A stretch of 5,870 nt of DNA from an uncultured Ruminococcus sp. (GCA_902778985.1 CACYZS010000076.1:1-5870); one strand, 5' to 3'; counted from the first letter of the stretch, positions 1-5,854 are shown. The notes: generated by a model from the letters alone, not told the origin. Numbers and translations are program-made.

Positions 1-1
1 G

Positions 2-1060
2 GGGCGGGCGACCACCCCGGCAGCACTGCGCGCCGACCTTGACAAGGCGCTGTCGCTGATCCCCGGTAAGATGCGGCTGAACCTGCACGCCATCTACGCC
101 GACACCGACGAGAAGGTCGATCTTCCCGACCTCGAACCCAAGCACTTCGCGTCCTGGGTGGAATGGGCGAAGGAACGCGGCATGGGTCTTGACTTCAACC
201 CGACCTGCTTCTCGCACCCGATGGCGGACACCGGCTTCACCATCTCGTCCGCCGATCCCGCCGTGCGCGATTTCTGGATCGAGCACTGCAAAAAGTCCCG
301 GAAGATCAGCGAGTATTTCGGGCGTTCGCTCGGCACCAAGAGCGTGATGAACCTCTGGTTCCCCGACGGGTACAAGGATATCCCCTTCGACCGTGAGGCG
401 CCGCGCCGCCGGATGGCGGAGGCGCTCGACAAGGTGATCGCGGAGAAACTCGATCCCGCCTGCCATCTCGACGCGCTCGAATCCAAGGTCTTCGGGATCG
501 GGGCGGAGTCCTACACCGTCGCCTCGCACGAATTCTCGATGGGTTACGCCGTGTCGCGCGGCATCGCCTACACGCTCGACGCGGGACATTTCCACCCGAC
601 CGAGGTCATCTCGGATAAGATCTCGTCGGTTCTGCTCTACACCAAAGAACTGCTCCTGCACGTCAGCCGCCCGGTCCGTTGGGACAGCGACCACGTCGTG
701 ATCTTCGACGACGAACTGAACGCCATCGCCGACGCCCTGACCCGGACGGGTCTGGTCGAGCGGACGCACATCGGGCTCGACTACTTCGACGCGTCGATCA
801 ACCGCGTCGCCGCCTGGGTGATCGGGACGCGCAATATGCAGAAGGCGCTGCTCCGCTCGCTGCTCGCGCCGGTCGAAACGCTGAAGAACGCCGAACTGGC
901 GGGCGACTACACCACCCGGCTCGCGCTCGCCGAAGAACTGAAGTTCTATCCGTTCGCCGACGTGTGGGATCACTTCTGCGAAGTGTCCGGCGTGCCGGTA
1001 CGCGAAGGTTGGCTGAACGAAGTCAAGAAATACGAGAACGAGGTTTTGTCGAAGAGATGA
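2..1060 (+). CDS. rhaA: L-rhamnose isomerase, 5'-truncated by the window edge
   Basis: Catalyses the cytoplasmic, metal-dependent conversion of L-rhamnose to L-rhamnulose, the first step of rhamnose catabolism. The frame is open from base 2, so the methionine at base 71 is internal: the residues before it ([16 protein letters not shown]) match the conserved RhaA segment that precedes the RLNLHAIY block. About 352 residues are present and roughly the first 65-75 of a ~420-residue enzyme are missing. Counting from base 2, the expected metal and catalytic ligands are visible as E160 (ALESKVFG), D193 and H196 ([15 protein letters not shown]), H220 ([11 protein letters not shown]), D228 and D230 (WDSDHV) and D260 ([12 protein letters not shown]). 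Their mutual spacing equals that of the ligands described for E. coli RhaA. It ends in a coupled ATGA overlap with the next gene. Family assignment is very secure; promoter and start lie outside the window. Confidence 0.97.
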   Translation, partial: GRATTPAALRADLDKALSLIPGKMRLNLHAIYADTDEKVDLPDLEPKHFASWVEWAKERGMGLDFNPTCFSHPMADTGFTISSADPAVRDFWIEHCKKSRKISEYFGRSLGTKSVMNLWFPDGYKDIPFDREAPRRRMAEALDKVIAEKLDPACHLDALESKVFGIGAESYTVASHEFSMGYAVSRGIAYTLDAGHFHPTEVISDKISSVLLYTKELLLHVSRPVRWDSDHVVIFDDELNAIADALTRTGLVERTHIGLDYFDASINRVAAWVIGTRNMQKALLRSLLAPVETLKNAELAGDYTTRLALAEELKFYPFADVWDHFCEVSGVPVREGWLNEVKKYENEVLSKR

Positions 1061-2022
1061 AACGCTATCCGCTGAAACTGACCGGGATCCCGAAAGCCGC
1101 CATCTGGGGCGGCACGCGGCTCAAAAACGACTTCGGCAAAAAAGCCGATTTCGACGCCATCGCCGAGAGTTGGGAACTCTCGGTACGCGACGGGGCGACC
1201 AACCTCGTCGAAAACGGCGAGGGCGCGGGGCTCCCGCTCTCGGACTGCCTTGCCGAAATGGGGCTCGACGCGGTTGCGCCGGGCTACGACGGCGGGACCT
1301 TTCCCCTGCTGATCAAACTGATCGACGCCGAGAGTCCCCTTTCGGTGCAGGTACACCCCGACGACGCGTACGCGAAGGCGCACGGCGTCGGAAACGGTAA
1401 GACCGAGATGTGGGTGGTGATCGACGCCAAGCCCGGAGCCCAACTGGTGATGGGACTTGCCGACGGCGTCGGGCGCGCGGATTTCTCGCTTGCCGTCGCG
1501 GAAACGAAGTACGACGGGATCATGAAAAGCGTGCCTGTCAGGCCGGGCGACGTCTTCTTTATCCCCTCGGGAATGCTTCACGCCATCGGCGGCGGGATCC
1601 TGATCGCCGAGGTGCAGCAGAACTGCGACACGACCTACCGCGTCTGGGACTACGACCGCCGCGATAAGGACGGCAATCTCCGCCCGCTCCATATCAAGGA
1701 GGCGCTCGACGTGGTGCGTCCCTTCGCCGACGGCGAATGCGACGCGATCCGCTTCGAGGGCGGTTCGCCCCTGCTCCCGGGGAAAACCTTGGTCAACTGC
1801 CGCTATTTCGAGGTCGCGCGGCTCGACTTCTCGGGTTCTTCCGCCCTCTCCGTCCCCGCCGACCGCTTCACGCATCTGCTGGTTCTGAACGGTTCGGTCA
1901 CGGTCACGGGATCGGGCGAGACCGTCGACTGTGTGGCGGGCGACAGCGTCCTGCTCCCCGCGGGCGTCGAAAACCCGACGCTCGAAGGCGCCGGCACGCT
2001 TCTCCTTTCGTGTCCGAGATGA
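1057..2022 (+). CDS. manA: Mannose-6-phosphate isomerase, class I (type I PMI)
   Basis: Zinc enzyme interconverting mannose 6-phosphate and fructose 6-phosphate in the cytoplasm. The protein is 321 aa, the size of the short Firmicutes class I forms. The cupin metal site is intact: Q98 and H100 in VQVHPDD, E117 in GKTEMW and H175 in GMLHAIGGG. The family's catalytic arginine is R196 in YRVWDYDR, and PLLIKLIDA (residues 83-91) is also typical. A second, small cupin-like barrel follows (about 240-318). The open frame extends back to base 679, but that part overlaps rhaA out of frame, so the ATG at 1057 is chosen. It sits in ATGA with the rhaA stop, with GAAGAG just before it and only a weak, distant GAGG (1040-1043), as expected for translational coupling. 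Pairing with rhaA suggests a deoxyhexose/hexose catabolic operon; the physiological substrate could be mannose 6-phosphate or a related sugar phosphate. Confidence 0.93.
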   Translation: MKRYPLKLTGIPKAAIWGGTRLKNDFGKKADFDAIAESWELSVRDGATNLVENGEGAGLPLSDCLAEMGLDAVAPGYDGGTFPLLIKLIDAESPLSVQVHPDDAYAKAHGVGNGKTEMWVVIDAKPGAQLVMGLADGVGRADFSLAVAETKYDGIMKSVPVRPGDVFFIPSGMLHAIGGGILIAEVQQNCDTTYRVWDYDRRDKDGNLRPLHIKEALDVVRPFADGECDAIRFEGGSPLLPGKTLVNCRYFEVARLDFSGSSALSVPADRFTHLLVLNGSVTVTGSGETVDCVAGDSVLLPAGVENPTLEGAGTLLLSCPR

Positions 2023-2037
2023 TCTTCCCCATCAATG

Positions 2038-2067
2038 AAAAAGGCACGCCGTCGGGCGTGCCTTTTT
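2038..2067. terminator. Rho-independent terminator, probably bidirectional
   Basis: A perfect 13-bp stem, AAAAAGGCACGCC (2038-2050) pairing with GGCGTGCCTTTTT (2055-2067) around a GTCG loop. On the + strand it is followed by a T-rich tail to about 2079 and lies 15 nt after the manA stop. On the - strand it lies 10 nt after the RNase III-like stop and ends in T5 contributed by the stem itself. It therefore probably ends both convergent operons, more efficiently on the + strand. Confidence 0.9.
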
Positions 2068-2077
2068 CGTTTTGCTT

Positions 2078-2857
2078 TTACAGTCCTAATTTCACAAGCG
2101 CCGCTTTTGCCGCTTCGGCTTTGGCGGCTTTCATTTTCCTGCCGCTCCCCGTGCCCAGCAGTTCGCCGTTGACGGTGCATCCGAACGTAAAGACCGGGTC
2201 GTGGTCGGGACCGGTGCGCCCGATCTCGGGATAGTCGAAGGACCACTTCTTCGCTTCGCAGAGTTCCTTGACGCGGGTGACGGGGTTCTTTGGGGGAATG
2301 GCGACGGTCAGGCGTTCGGGATCGTCGAGCCGTTCGACCAGCGGCACGATCACCGAGAAGTCCATATCGCAATCGAGCGCGACGGCGCCCACGATGCTCT
2401 CAAACAGGTCCTCTTTCGGGGACGGGGAGTTGTAGTTCCCGCTCGAACGGTCGCCGTCCGAGACGGTTTGCAGGGCGGCGAACGGGGTCCCGTCCGCGGT
2501 TTTGAGACCGTCGATGATCCGTGAAAGCGCAGTCTTGTCGCAGAGGTTTTTCTTGATTTCGGTGAAAACCCCCTCGTCGAAGTCGGCTTCGTACCCACGT
2601 TCGGTCACTTTGCCGTGGCGGCGGAACAGGATCGTCAGGAGCGCGGCGGAGAGCACCGAGTCGCCGAGCGTCTCGGGGACCTCGTTGCACTCAACGGGGG
2701 CGGGACGCTTGTTTTTCGCCTTGTATTCTTCGGTATAGGAGCGGCGGGTGAACGCCTGCCGGAGCAGGGTGCGGTCGCGGAAGGTATAGCCGAGCGCGCG
2801 TTCGATCGCTTCAAGTTCCCCGTCGGTCGGGGCAAGGGGGACGGGCGTTTTCTTCAT
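2078..2857 (-). CDS. Divergent RNase III-like protein with C-terminal dsRNA-binding domain
   Basis: Predicted double-stranded-RNA endonuclease of 259 aa. The N-terminal RNase III domain covers about residues 12-178, starting with LGYTFRDRTLLRQAFTRRSY, close to the family's opening helices. The usual signature NERLEFLGDS reads NEVPETLGDS (58-67): the flanking R, L and F are changed, but the acidic positions E59, E62 and D66 are kept. The second catalytic motif is EDLFESIVGAVALD (149-162), keeping D150 and E153. Between them, the canonical glycine-rich SGGR-type segment is replaced by a longer polar stretch (about 119-148). The dsRBD spans about 191-257, opening with NPVTRVKELCE and ending in GTGSGRKMKAAKAEAAKAAL. 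The start overlaps the upstream transporter gene by ATGA, with AGGGGG about 10 nt upstream (2868-2873). This is not the usual rnc neighbourhood (acpP, smc, ftsY), so it may be a second, specialised paralog. Fold assignment is firm; activity is inferred from the retained acidic residues. Confidence 0.85.
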   Translation of the reverse strand: MKKTPVPLAPTDGELEAIERALGYTFRDRTLLRQAFTRRSYTEEYKAKNKRPAPVECNEVPETLGDSVLSAALLTILFRRHGKVTERGYEADFDEGVFTEIKKNLCDKTALSRIIDGLKTADGTPFAALQTVSDGDRSSGNYNSPSPKEDLFESIVGAVALDCDMDFSVIVPLVERLDDPERLTVAIPPKNPVTRVKELCEAKKWSFDYPEIGRTGPDHDPVFTFGCTVNGELLGTGSGRKMKAAKAEAAKAALVKLGL

Positions 2858-3336
2858 TTCTTGTCTTCCCCCTGTCCGGCGTTCTTCTTCGGGGCGCCGA
2901 AGCGGTGCAGGTGCGGGCGGATCAGACCGATCACGGTACTGCTGAACACGATCCCGGCGGCGATGCCGAGACCGACGCGAAGAGCCACGCCGCCCTGTTC
3001 GCGGAAACGCGCCGAGTCGCCCGCGATCAGTCCGTACATCATGGAATATAACGCGCTACCGGGGACCAGCGGGATCACGGCAAGCGCGCTGAAGGTGACG
3101 GCGGGCGTGCGGTAGAAGACCGCGAGCCCGAAGGCGGCGACGCCGGCAAAGAAAGCGGCGGCGAGGTTCGAGAGGAAGAGGTCGGGCGTGACTAGATCCA
3201 CGAGGTAGAAGACCGCGTAGGTCACGCCGCCGAGCAGGGTCGCCGGGGCGAGGTGTTTGGGTTGGACGCCGAAAATGACGGCAAAGCCGAACGTGCCGAC
3301 CATGACCGCGGCAAACAGGATCAGGAAGTCGATCAT
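2854..3336 (-). CDS. ThrE/YjjB-type exporter, small subunit
   Basis: Integral membrane protein of 160 aa, corresponding to the C-terminal (ThrE_2/DUF3815) half of the single-chain Corynebacterium ThrE threonine/serine exporter and to E. coli YjjB. About five hydrophobic helices are visible, near residues 3-24, 30-48, 54-74, 80-102 and 117-138. Helix 4 carries the characteristic IPLVPGSALYSMMYGLI. A basic, polar C-tail follows (about 140-160). The start at 3336 overlaps the stop of the large subunit by ATGA, with a good GGGAGGT ribosome binding site 8 nt upstream (3345-3351). Its own stop overlaps the RNase III-like start. It must act with the adjacent large subunit. Substrate is uncertain: ThrE exports threonine/serine, whereas E. 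coli YjjPB is reported as a succinate exporter. Confidence 0.9.
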   Translation of the reverse strand: MIDFLILFAAVMVGTFGFAVIFGVQPKHLAPATLLGGVTYAVFYLVDLVTPDLFLSNLAAAFFAGVAAFGLAVFYRTPAVTFSALAVIPLVPGSALYSMMYGLIAGDSARFREQGGVALRVGLGIAAGIVFSSTVIGLIRPHLHRFGAPKKNAGQGEDKK

Positions 3337-4130
3337 AGCACCGCACCTCCCGTTATCGCCGTCGCGACGAACAGACCGAAGGCGATCGACGCGGCAAGCA
3401 GGATGCTCCGGACGATGCCGAGCGTGCCCGACAGGGTGTCGCCGCCGAGCAGGTCGCGCATCGCGTTGCCAAACGACACGCCGGGAACAAGCAGCATGAT
3501 CGCGCCGATCATGATGATGCCGGCGTCCTGCCCCGCGCCGATCAGGACCAGCGCGCGGGAAAGAACCCCGATCGCAAACGACCGCAGCACCATTTCAAGG
3601 AAGACGTTGCCGTTTTTCGGGATCAGAAATCCGAGCAGGGTGACGAGAAACCCGACCAACCCCGCGCAGAGCGCGTCGCGGATCCCCGCCCCGAACAGAA
3701 ACGAAAGACCGCCCGACCCGCACGCGGAAGCGAGCAGGATCATCCACGTGGGATAGGGCGCGATGCCCTTCACCCGCGCGATCTCTTCCTGCGCCTGTTC
3801 GAGCGTCAGTTTGCCGAGGCACAGGGAGCGGGAGATCTGGTTGATCCGGTCGAGCCGCGCAAAACGGTTGTCGGTTTCGTAGATGCGGCGCACCTGCGAG
3901 GAGTAGGCGCCGTCCTTCATGCGCACCGACGCGATGATCTGCGAATGGATCGCGAAGACCTCGGTGTGCTCCGCGCCGAACGCCGCGCAGATCCGTTGGA
4001 TCGTCTCTTCGACGCGATGGATCTCGCCGCCCGAACGCAGCGTCAGCGCCGCAACGTCAAGCGCCGTCCGGAGCAGAAAGTCCGCGTCGCTCTCGCCTTC
4101 AAAACGGTGGGAGTTACGTTCTTGTTCCAT
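3333..4130 (-). CDS. ThrE/YjjP-type exporter, large subunit
   Basis: Membrane protein of 265 aa of the ThrE (DUF1212) family, like E. coli YjjP. A cytosolic N-terminal region (about 1-125) contains the family motif RSGGEIHRVEETI (32-44), usually SGAE..RVE in relatives. It also has the HSQIIASV segment and an ITxxSR-like helix (INQISRSL, 96-103). About five membrane helices follow, near 128-148, 152-170, 176-198, 203-219 and 235-258. They include the conserved LLVPGVSFGNAMRDLLGGDTLSG block (split here as VPG 215-217, N222, RD 225-226, GD 230-231). It is first in a three-gene operon and overlaps the small subunit by 4 nt. The start at 4130 has AGGG close upstream (4133-4136) and AAGGGG further away (4145-4150), so initiation may be modest. 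Its likely role is export of threonine/serine or a small dicarboxylate; the sequence does not decide between them. Confidence 0.92.
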   Translation of the reverse strand: MEQERNSHRFEGESDADFLLRTALDVAALTLRSGGEIHRVEETIQRICAAFGAEHTEVFAIHSQIIASVRMKDGAYSSQVRRIYETDNRFARLDRINQISRSLCLGKLTLEQAQEEIARVKGIAPYPTWMILLASACGSGGLSFLFGAGIRDALCAGLVGFLVTLLGFLIPKNGNVFLEMVLRSFAIGVLSRALVLIGAGQDAGIIMIGAIMLLVPGVSFGNAMRDLLGGDTLSGTLGIVRSILLAASIAFGLFVATAITGGAVL

Positions 4131-4171
4131 GTTCCCTACCGGATCCCCTTTCTTTTGATTTTCCTCTACTG

Positions 4172-4200
4172 ATTATACCCCTTTCTTTCGGGAAAGTCAA
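4172..4200 (-). promoter_or_regulatory. SigA-type promoter of the yjjP-yjjB-RNase III operon
   Basis: Read on the - strand, TTGACT (4200-4195), a 17-nt spacer, and a perfect TATAAT (4177-4172). This is a near-consensus housekeeping promoter about 42 nt upstream of the large-subunit start. The spacer contains the dyad CTTTC-GG-GAAAG (4185-4196). A longer inverted repeat (4176-4184 and 4208-4216) brackets the -35 box, so a regulator could bind here. Confidence 0.88.
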
Positions 4201-4216
4201 CAGAGAAAAAGGGGTA
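4176..4216. promoter_or_regulatory. Inverted repeat flanking the -35 box, possible operator
   Basis: TACCCCTTT (4176-4184) is repeated perfectly in inverse as AAAGGGGTA (4208-4216). One arm touches the end of the -10 box and fills part of the spacer; the other lies upstream of the -35. This geometry suits a repressor operator, but it could also be coincidence or the edge of the repeat-rich region that follows. No regulator gene is present in the window. Confidence 0.35.
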
Positions 4217-4529
4217 CGCCCGCTTTCTTGAAAGAAAGCGGGGCAAAGAACTTCATTATGGGAATGAAGTTAGCGCAACTCGTGCCTCGTTGCGCGGGTT
4301 CTATAGACGCCGCCTTTTCGGTTGCCCCGCCTTTGAGCGATTATCCCTCTTGTCTTCCCCTTGAGGGGTTAGCGAGCGGAACCGCCCCGGTGGGGCGTTT
4401 CCGTGAAGTGGTGTTGCCCAAAGGACTCGTTTGAAGGAACGAACCGGTAAGCGACGCGCAAACGGTCTTCGACGGCGACTGGATCGGTGGCGTGAAACGC
4501 CGTATGAGGTGTTCATTTGGCAAAAACAA
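4201..4529. repeat. Non-coding hairpin-rich intergenic region, probable interspersed repeat
   Basis: No credible gene lies in these ~330 bases: the short open frames on both strands lack ribosome binding sites and recognisable domains. Instead there is a run of stem-loops. Stem 1 is CCCGCTTTCT/AGAAAGCGGG (4219-4228 and 4233-4242). Stem 2 is ACTTCATT/AATGAAGT (4250-4257 and 4263-4270). Stem 3 is GCGCAAC/GTTGCGC (4273-4279 and 4289-4295). Stem 4 is CCCCT/AGGGG (4357-4361 and 4364-4368). Stem 5 is an 11-bp arm with one mismatch (4378-4388 and 4392-4402). Stem 6 is GGCGT/ACGCC (4489-4493 and 4497-4501). The composition resembles the repeated intergenic elements common in gut Clostridia genomes; that is an impression, not a search result. 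A structured small RNA is the alternative. Confidence 0.45.
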
Positions 4530-4555
4530 TGCCGCACGGCAGATGCCGTGCGGCA
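4530..4555 (-). terminator. Rho-independent terminator of the downstream four-helix protein gene
   Basis: A perfect 12-bp stem, TGCCGCACGGCA (4530-4541) against TGCCGTGCGGCA (4544-4555). On the - strand it is followed by TTGTTTTTG, a usable U-tract. It lies 66 nt after the stop of the membrane-protein gene. No U-run follows on the + strand, so it is directional. A weaker stem, CCGTC/GACGG (4585-4600), lies between the stop and this terminator. Confidence 0.85.
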
Positions 4556-4621
4556 ATTCACGCGACCGAAGGGCGCAATTCATTCCGTCGTACCGGACGG
4601 CGTGACGGCTTCCCTTCCTTA

Positions 4622-5146
4622 TTATTGGTGCAGGATCTCAATCTTCGGGGTGGTGAGCGCCATGCCGGCGGTGCCGCCGCCGAGGAGCAGACCGCCGAGC
4701 GGCAGGAAGATCCCGCCGTACCCGAACACGTAGGAGACGGCGCCGCCCTTGAAGTTCGACAGGATAATGAACGTGAAGATGAAAACGATAATCGCGGAAA
4801 GCACCGTCAGCCCGCCGATCACGATGTAGATCAGTTCGGGGTTATCGATGAACAGAACGCACAGAAGAACGAACCAGACGATGGTCACGATCCCGAGAAT
4901 GAACGACACGTTGGCAAAGACCTTGAGACCGCCGAGCCCCTTCAGAGCGGGGTCTTCATCTTTCAAGCGTTGCTCGTTCAGTTCTTTGAGTTTGGTGATC
5001 GACAGACCCTTGTCAAAGGCGGCGCCGGACTGCTTGACGATCGGACCGAAATAGCCCAGAACGGTCAGAATCAGACCGAGGACGATCAGCACGGCAAAAA
5101 GCCGGGCGAGTTTTTTGGACGTTTCCGAGGTGGAAGTAATGGCCAT
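4622..5146 (-). CDS. Small four-helix membrane protein of unknown function (paralog B)
   Basis: Not recognised as a named family. The 174-aa protein has four predicted membrane helices, near residues 14-36, 77-100, 104-129 and 137-163. A charged external or cytosolic loop rich in K, E and D lies between helices 1 and 2 (about 37-76, including KLKELNEQRLKDEDP). The last helix is very glycine-rich (GGIFLPLGGLLLGGG). The ATG at 5146 is preferred over one 24 nt upstream: AGGAG (5153-5157) sits 6 nt before it, and the longer frame would start within the leader hairpin region just after the promoter. It is clearly related to the gene upstream: FILGIVTIVWF against FILAIVVTVLF, LTVLSAIIVFIFTFII against LTVVAAILVFIFAIVM, and a shared glycine-rich helix 4. 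It is transcribed alone, with its own promoter and terminator. No catalytic or transport motif is visible, so no function is assigned. Confidence 0.82.
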   Translation of the reverse strand: MAITSTSETSKKLARLFAVLIVLGLILTVLGYFGPIVKQSGAAFDKGLSITKLKELNEQRLKDEDPALKGLGGLKVFANVSFILGIVTIVWFVLLCVLFIDNPELIYIVIGGLTVLSAIIVFIFTFIILSNFKGGAVSYVFGYGGIFLPLGGLLLGGGTAGMALTTPKIEILHQ

Positions 5147-5152
5147 AACGAA

Positions 5153-5178
5153 CTCCTTTCGGCAGAGCAATTCTCCGC
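5153..5178 (-). promoter_or_regulatory. Leader hairpin plus ribosome binding site of paralog B
   Basis: On the - strand, GCGGAG (5178-5173), loop AATTG, CTCTGC (5167-5162) forms a 6-bp stem with one G-U pair. It is followed by CGAA and the AGGAG ribosome binding site (5157-5153), then 6 nt to ATG. The same layout, with different but still pairing bases, precedes the paralogous gene at 5787-5812. Confidence 0.6.
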
Positions 5179-5188
5179 GTACGAGAAT

Positions 5189-5217
5189 AGTATAACATAT
5201 CTTCCCGTAAAAAGCAA
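5189..5217 (-). promoter_or_regulatory. Promoter of paralog B
   Basis: TTGCTT (5217-5212), 17-nt spacer, TATACT (5194-5189) on the - strand, directly after the T-tract of the upstream terminator and in AT-rich DNA. The expected transcript start is near 5182, only a few bases before the leader hairpin, so the hairpin would lie at the very 5' end of the mRNA. The hexamers are identical to those upstream of the paralogous gene. Confidence 0.85.
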
Positions 5218-5218
5218 C

Positions 5219-5260
5219 ATAAAAAATAAAAATCGGCGCCCCGTCCGGGACGCCGATTTT
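5219..5260 (-). terminator. Rho-independent terminator of paralog A
   Basis: The arms AAAATCGGCG (5229-5238) and CGCCGATTTT (5251-5260) pair perfectly. They continue inward as CCCCG/CGGGA (5239-5243 and 5246-5250, one G-U pair), giving about 15 bp. On the - strand a long T-rich tract follows (5232 down to 5219). The stem begins 40 nt after the stop of the upstream membrane-protein gene and separates it from the next promoter. Confidence 0.92.
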
Positions 5261-5300
5261 CGGGTACTGTCAGAACGCGTTTTTCGCGCCGTTTTCAGGT

Positions 5301-5780
5301 TCAGATCTTCGCCGAAGCGGCGGCGGCGCCGCCGGCAAGAAGACCGCCCGCGAGCATCAGGATCGGACCCGCGGAGATCGTGTATTTCAGGGAAGCAAGC
5401 GAGCCTTCGGCACTGTTCTTGCTCGCCATCACGATCGCGAAGATGAAGACGAGGATCGCGGCAACGACGGTCAGGCAACCGGCGAGAGCGACGATCATAT
5501 TGAGTTCCTTGATCCCGAGGAATTTCGCGACGGCAAAGAGGACGGTCACGACGATCGCGAGAATGAAGGTCACCCACGCGAAGATGTTGGTCACGGTGAA
5601 GCCCTCGAAGTCCTTATCCAGATCCGACAGTTTCACGGTGGACGAGCCGCCGAAGCCGGCGATCTGTCCGTCCGCCTTCAGGAAGTTCCCGACGAAGCCG
5701 ACGATGGTGAGGACGAGACCGACGATGATGATCGCGCAGAGGATCAGAGTTTTGAGGTTAAACGTGGTTTTTTTGGACAT
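5301..5780 (-). CDS. Small four-helix membrane protein of unknown function (paralog A)
   Basis: Not recognised as a named family. The 159-aa protein starts MSKKTTFNLK and has four predicted membrane helices, near residues 11-33, 65-87, 94-119 and 135-157. The loop between helices 1 and 2 (about 34-63) is polar and acidic (LSDLDKDFEG), and a short polar loop (SKNSAEGS, 120-127) lies between helices 3 and 4. Helix 4 is small-residue-rich, ending GGLLAGGAAAASAKI. The start at 5780 is set by AGGAG (5787-5791) 6 nt upstream. The basic N-terminus suggests an N-in topology. Helices 2-4 align without large gaps to the gene at 4622-5146, so the two are tandem duplicates, diverged most in the loop after helix 1. 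Each is monocistronic. Function is unknown; nothing here indicates enzyme, channel or immunity activity. Confidence 0.83.
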   Translation of the reverse strand: MSKKTTFNLKTLILCAIIIVGLVLTIVGFVGNFLKADGQIAGFGGSSTVKLSDLDKDFEGFTVTNIFAWVTFILAIVVTVLFAVAKFLGIKELNMIVALAGCLTVVAAILVFIFAIVMASKNSAEGSLASLKYTISAGPILMLAGGLLAGGAAAASAKI

Positions 5781-5786
5781 AATGCT

Positions 5787-5812
5787 CTCCTTTCGACGGA
5801 GTTTTTCTCCGC
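5787..5812 (-). promoter_or_regulatory. Leader hairpin plus ribosome binding site of paralog A
   Basis: On the - strand, GCGGAG (5812-5807), loop AAAAA, CTCCGT (5801-5796) forms a 6-bp stem with one terminal G-U pair. CGAA and AGGAG (5791-5787) follow, then 6 nt to ATG. Stem length, loop size, the CGAA linker and RBS spacing all equal those of the leader at 5153-5178. Confidence 0.6.
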
Positions 5813-5816
5813 TTAT

Positions 5817-5854
5817 TGTATATACAGTATAGCACGGATCGTCAAGGAAAGCAA
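5817..5854 (-). promoter_or_regulatory. Two overlapping promoters of paralog A
   Basis: Two SigA-like promoters share this stretch on the - strand, both with 17-nt spacers. One is TTGCTT (5854-5849) with TATACT (5831-5826), the same hexamers as paralog B. The other is TTGACG (5845-5840) with TATACA (5822-5817), offset by 9 bp. The first would start near 5818 and include the whole leader hairpin. The second would start near 5810, inside the hairpin, and destroy it. Confidence 0.75.

Noticed and set aside
679..1056. N-terminal extension of the manA frame upstream of 1057.
   Set aside because: It overlaps rhaA out of frame, is arginine-rich shadow sequence, and the family's N-terminus ([16 protein letters not shown]) begins right after the ATG at 1057.
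970..1875. A 301-codon open frame on the - strand opposite manA.
   Set aside because: It lies antisense to a gene with complete metal-site motifs, is rich in R, G and D as expected for a high-GC shadow frame, and has no domain or ribosome binding site.
4228..4561. Short open frames on both strands in the hairpin-rich region, for example + 4228-4434 and - 4301-4561.
   Set aside because: No ribosome binding sites, no recognisable domain, and the frames run through strong stem-loops; they are more likely translations of a non-coding repeat.
4201..4600. CRISPR array or known riboswitch in the gene-free region.
   Set aside because: The stems differ from one another and are not regularly spaced direct repeats. 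No conserved core of a riboswitch class I know is visible, and the region is separated from the following gene by that gene's own promoter.
5147..5170. An upstream ATG at 5170 adding eight residues (MLCRKEFV) to paralog B.
   Set aside because: It would begin within the leader hairpin about 12 nt from the predicted transcript start and would turn the good AGGAG site into coding sequence; paralog A has no equivalent extension.
4517..5446. A 309-codon open frame on the + strand across the two membrane-protein genes.
   Set aside because: It crosses two promoters and two terminators on the other strand and has low-complexity polar composition. The opposite-strand frames encode coherent helices with good ribosome binding sites.
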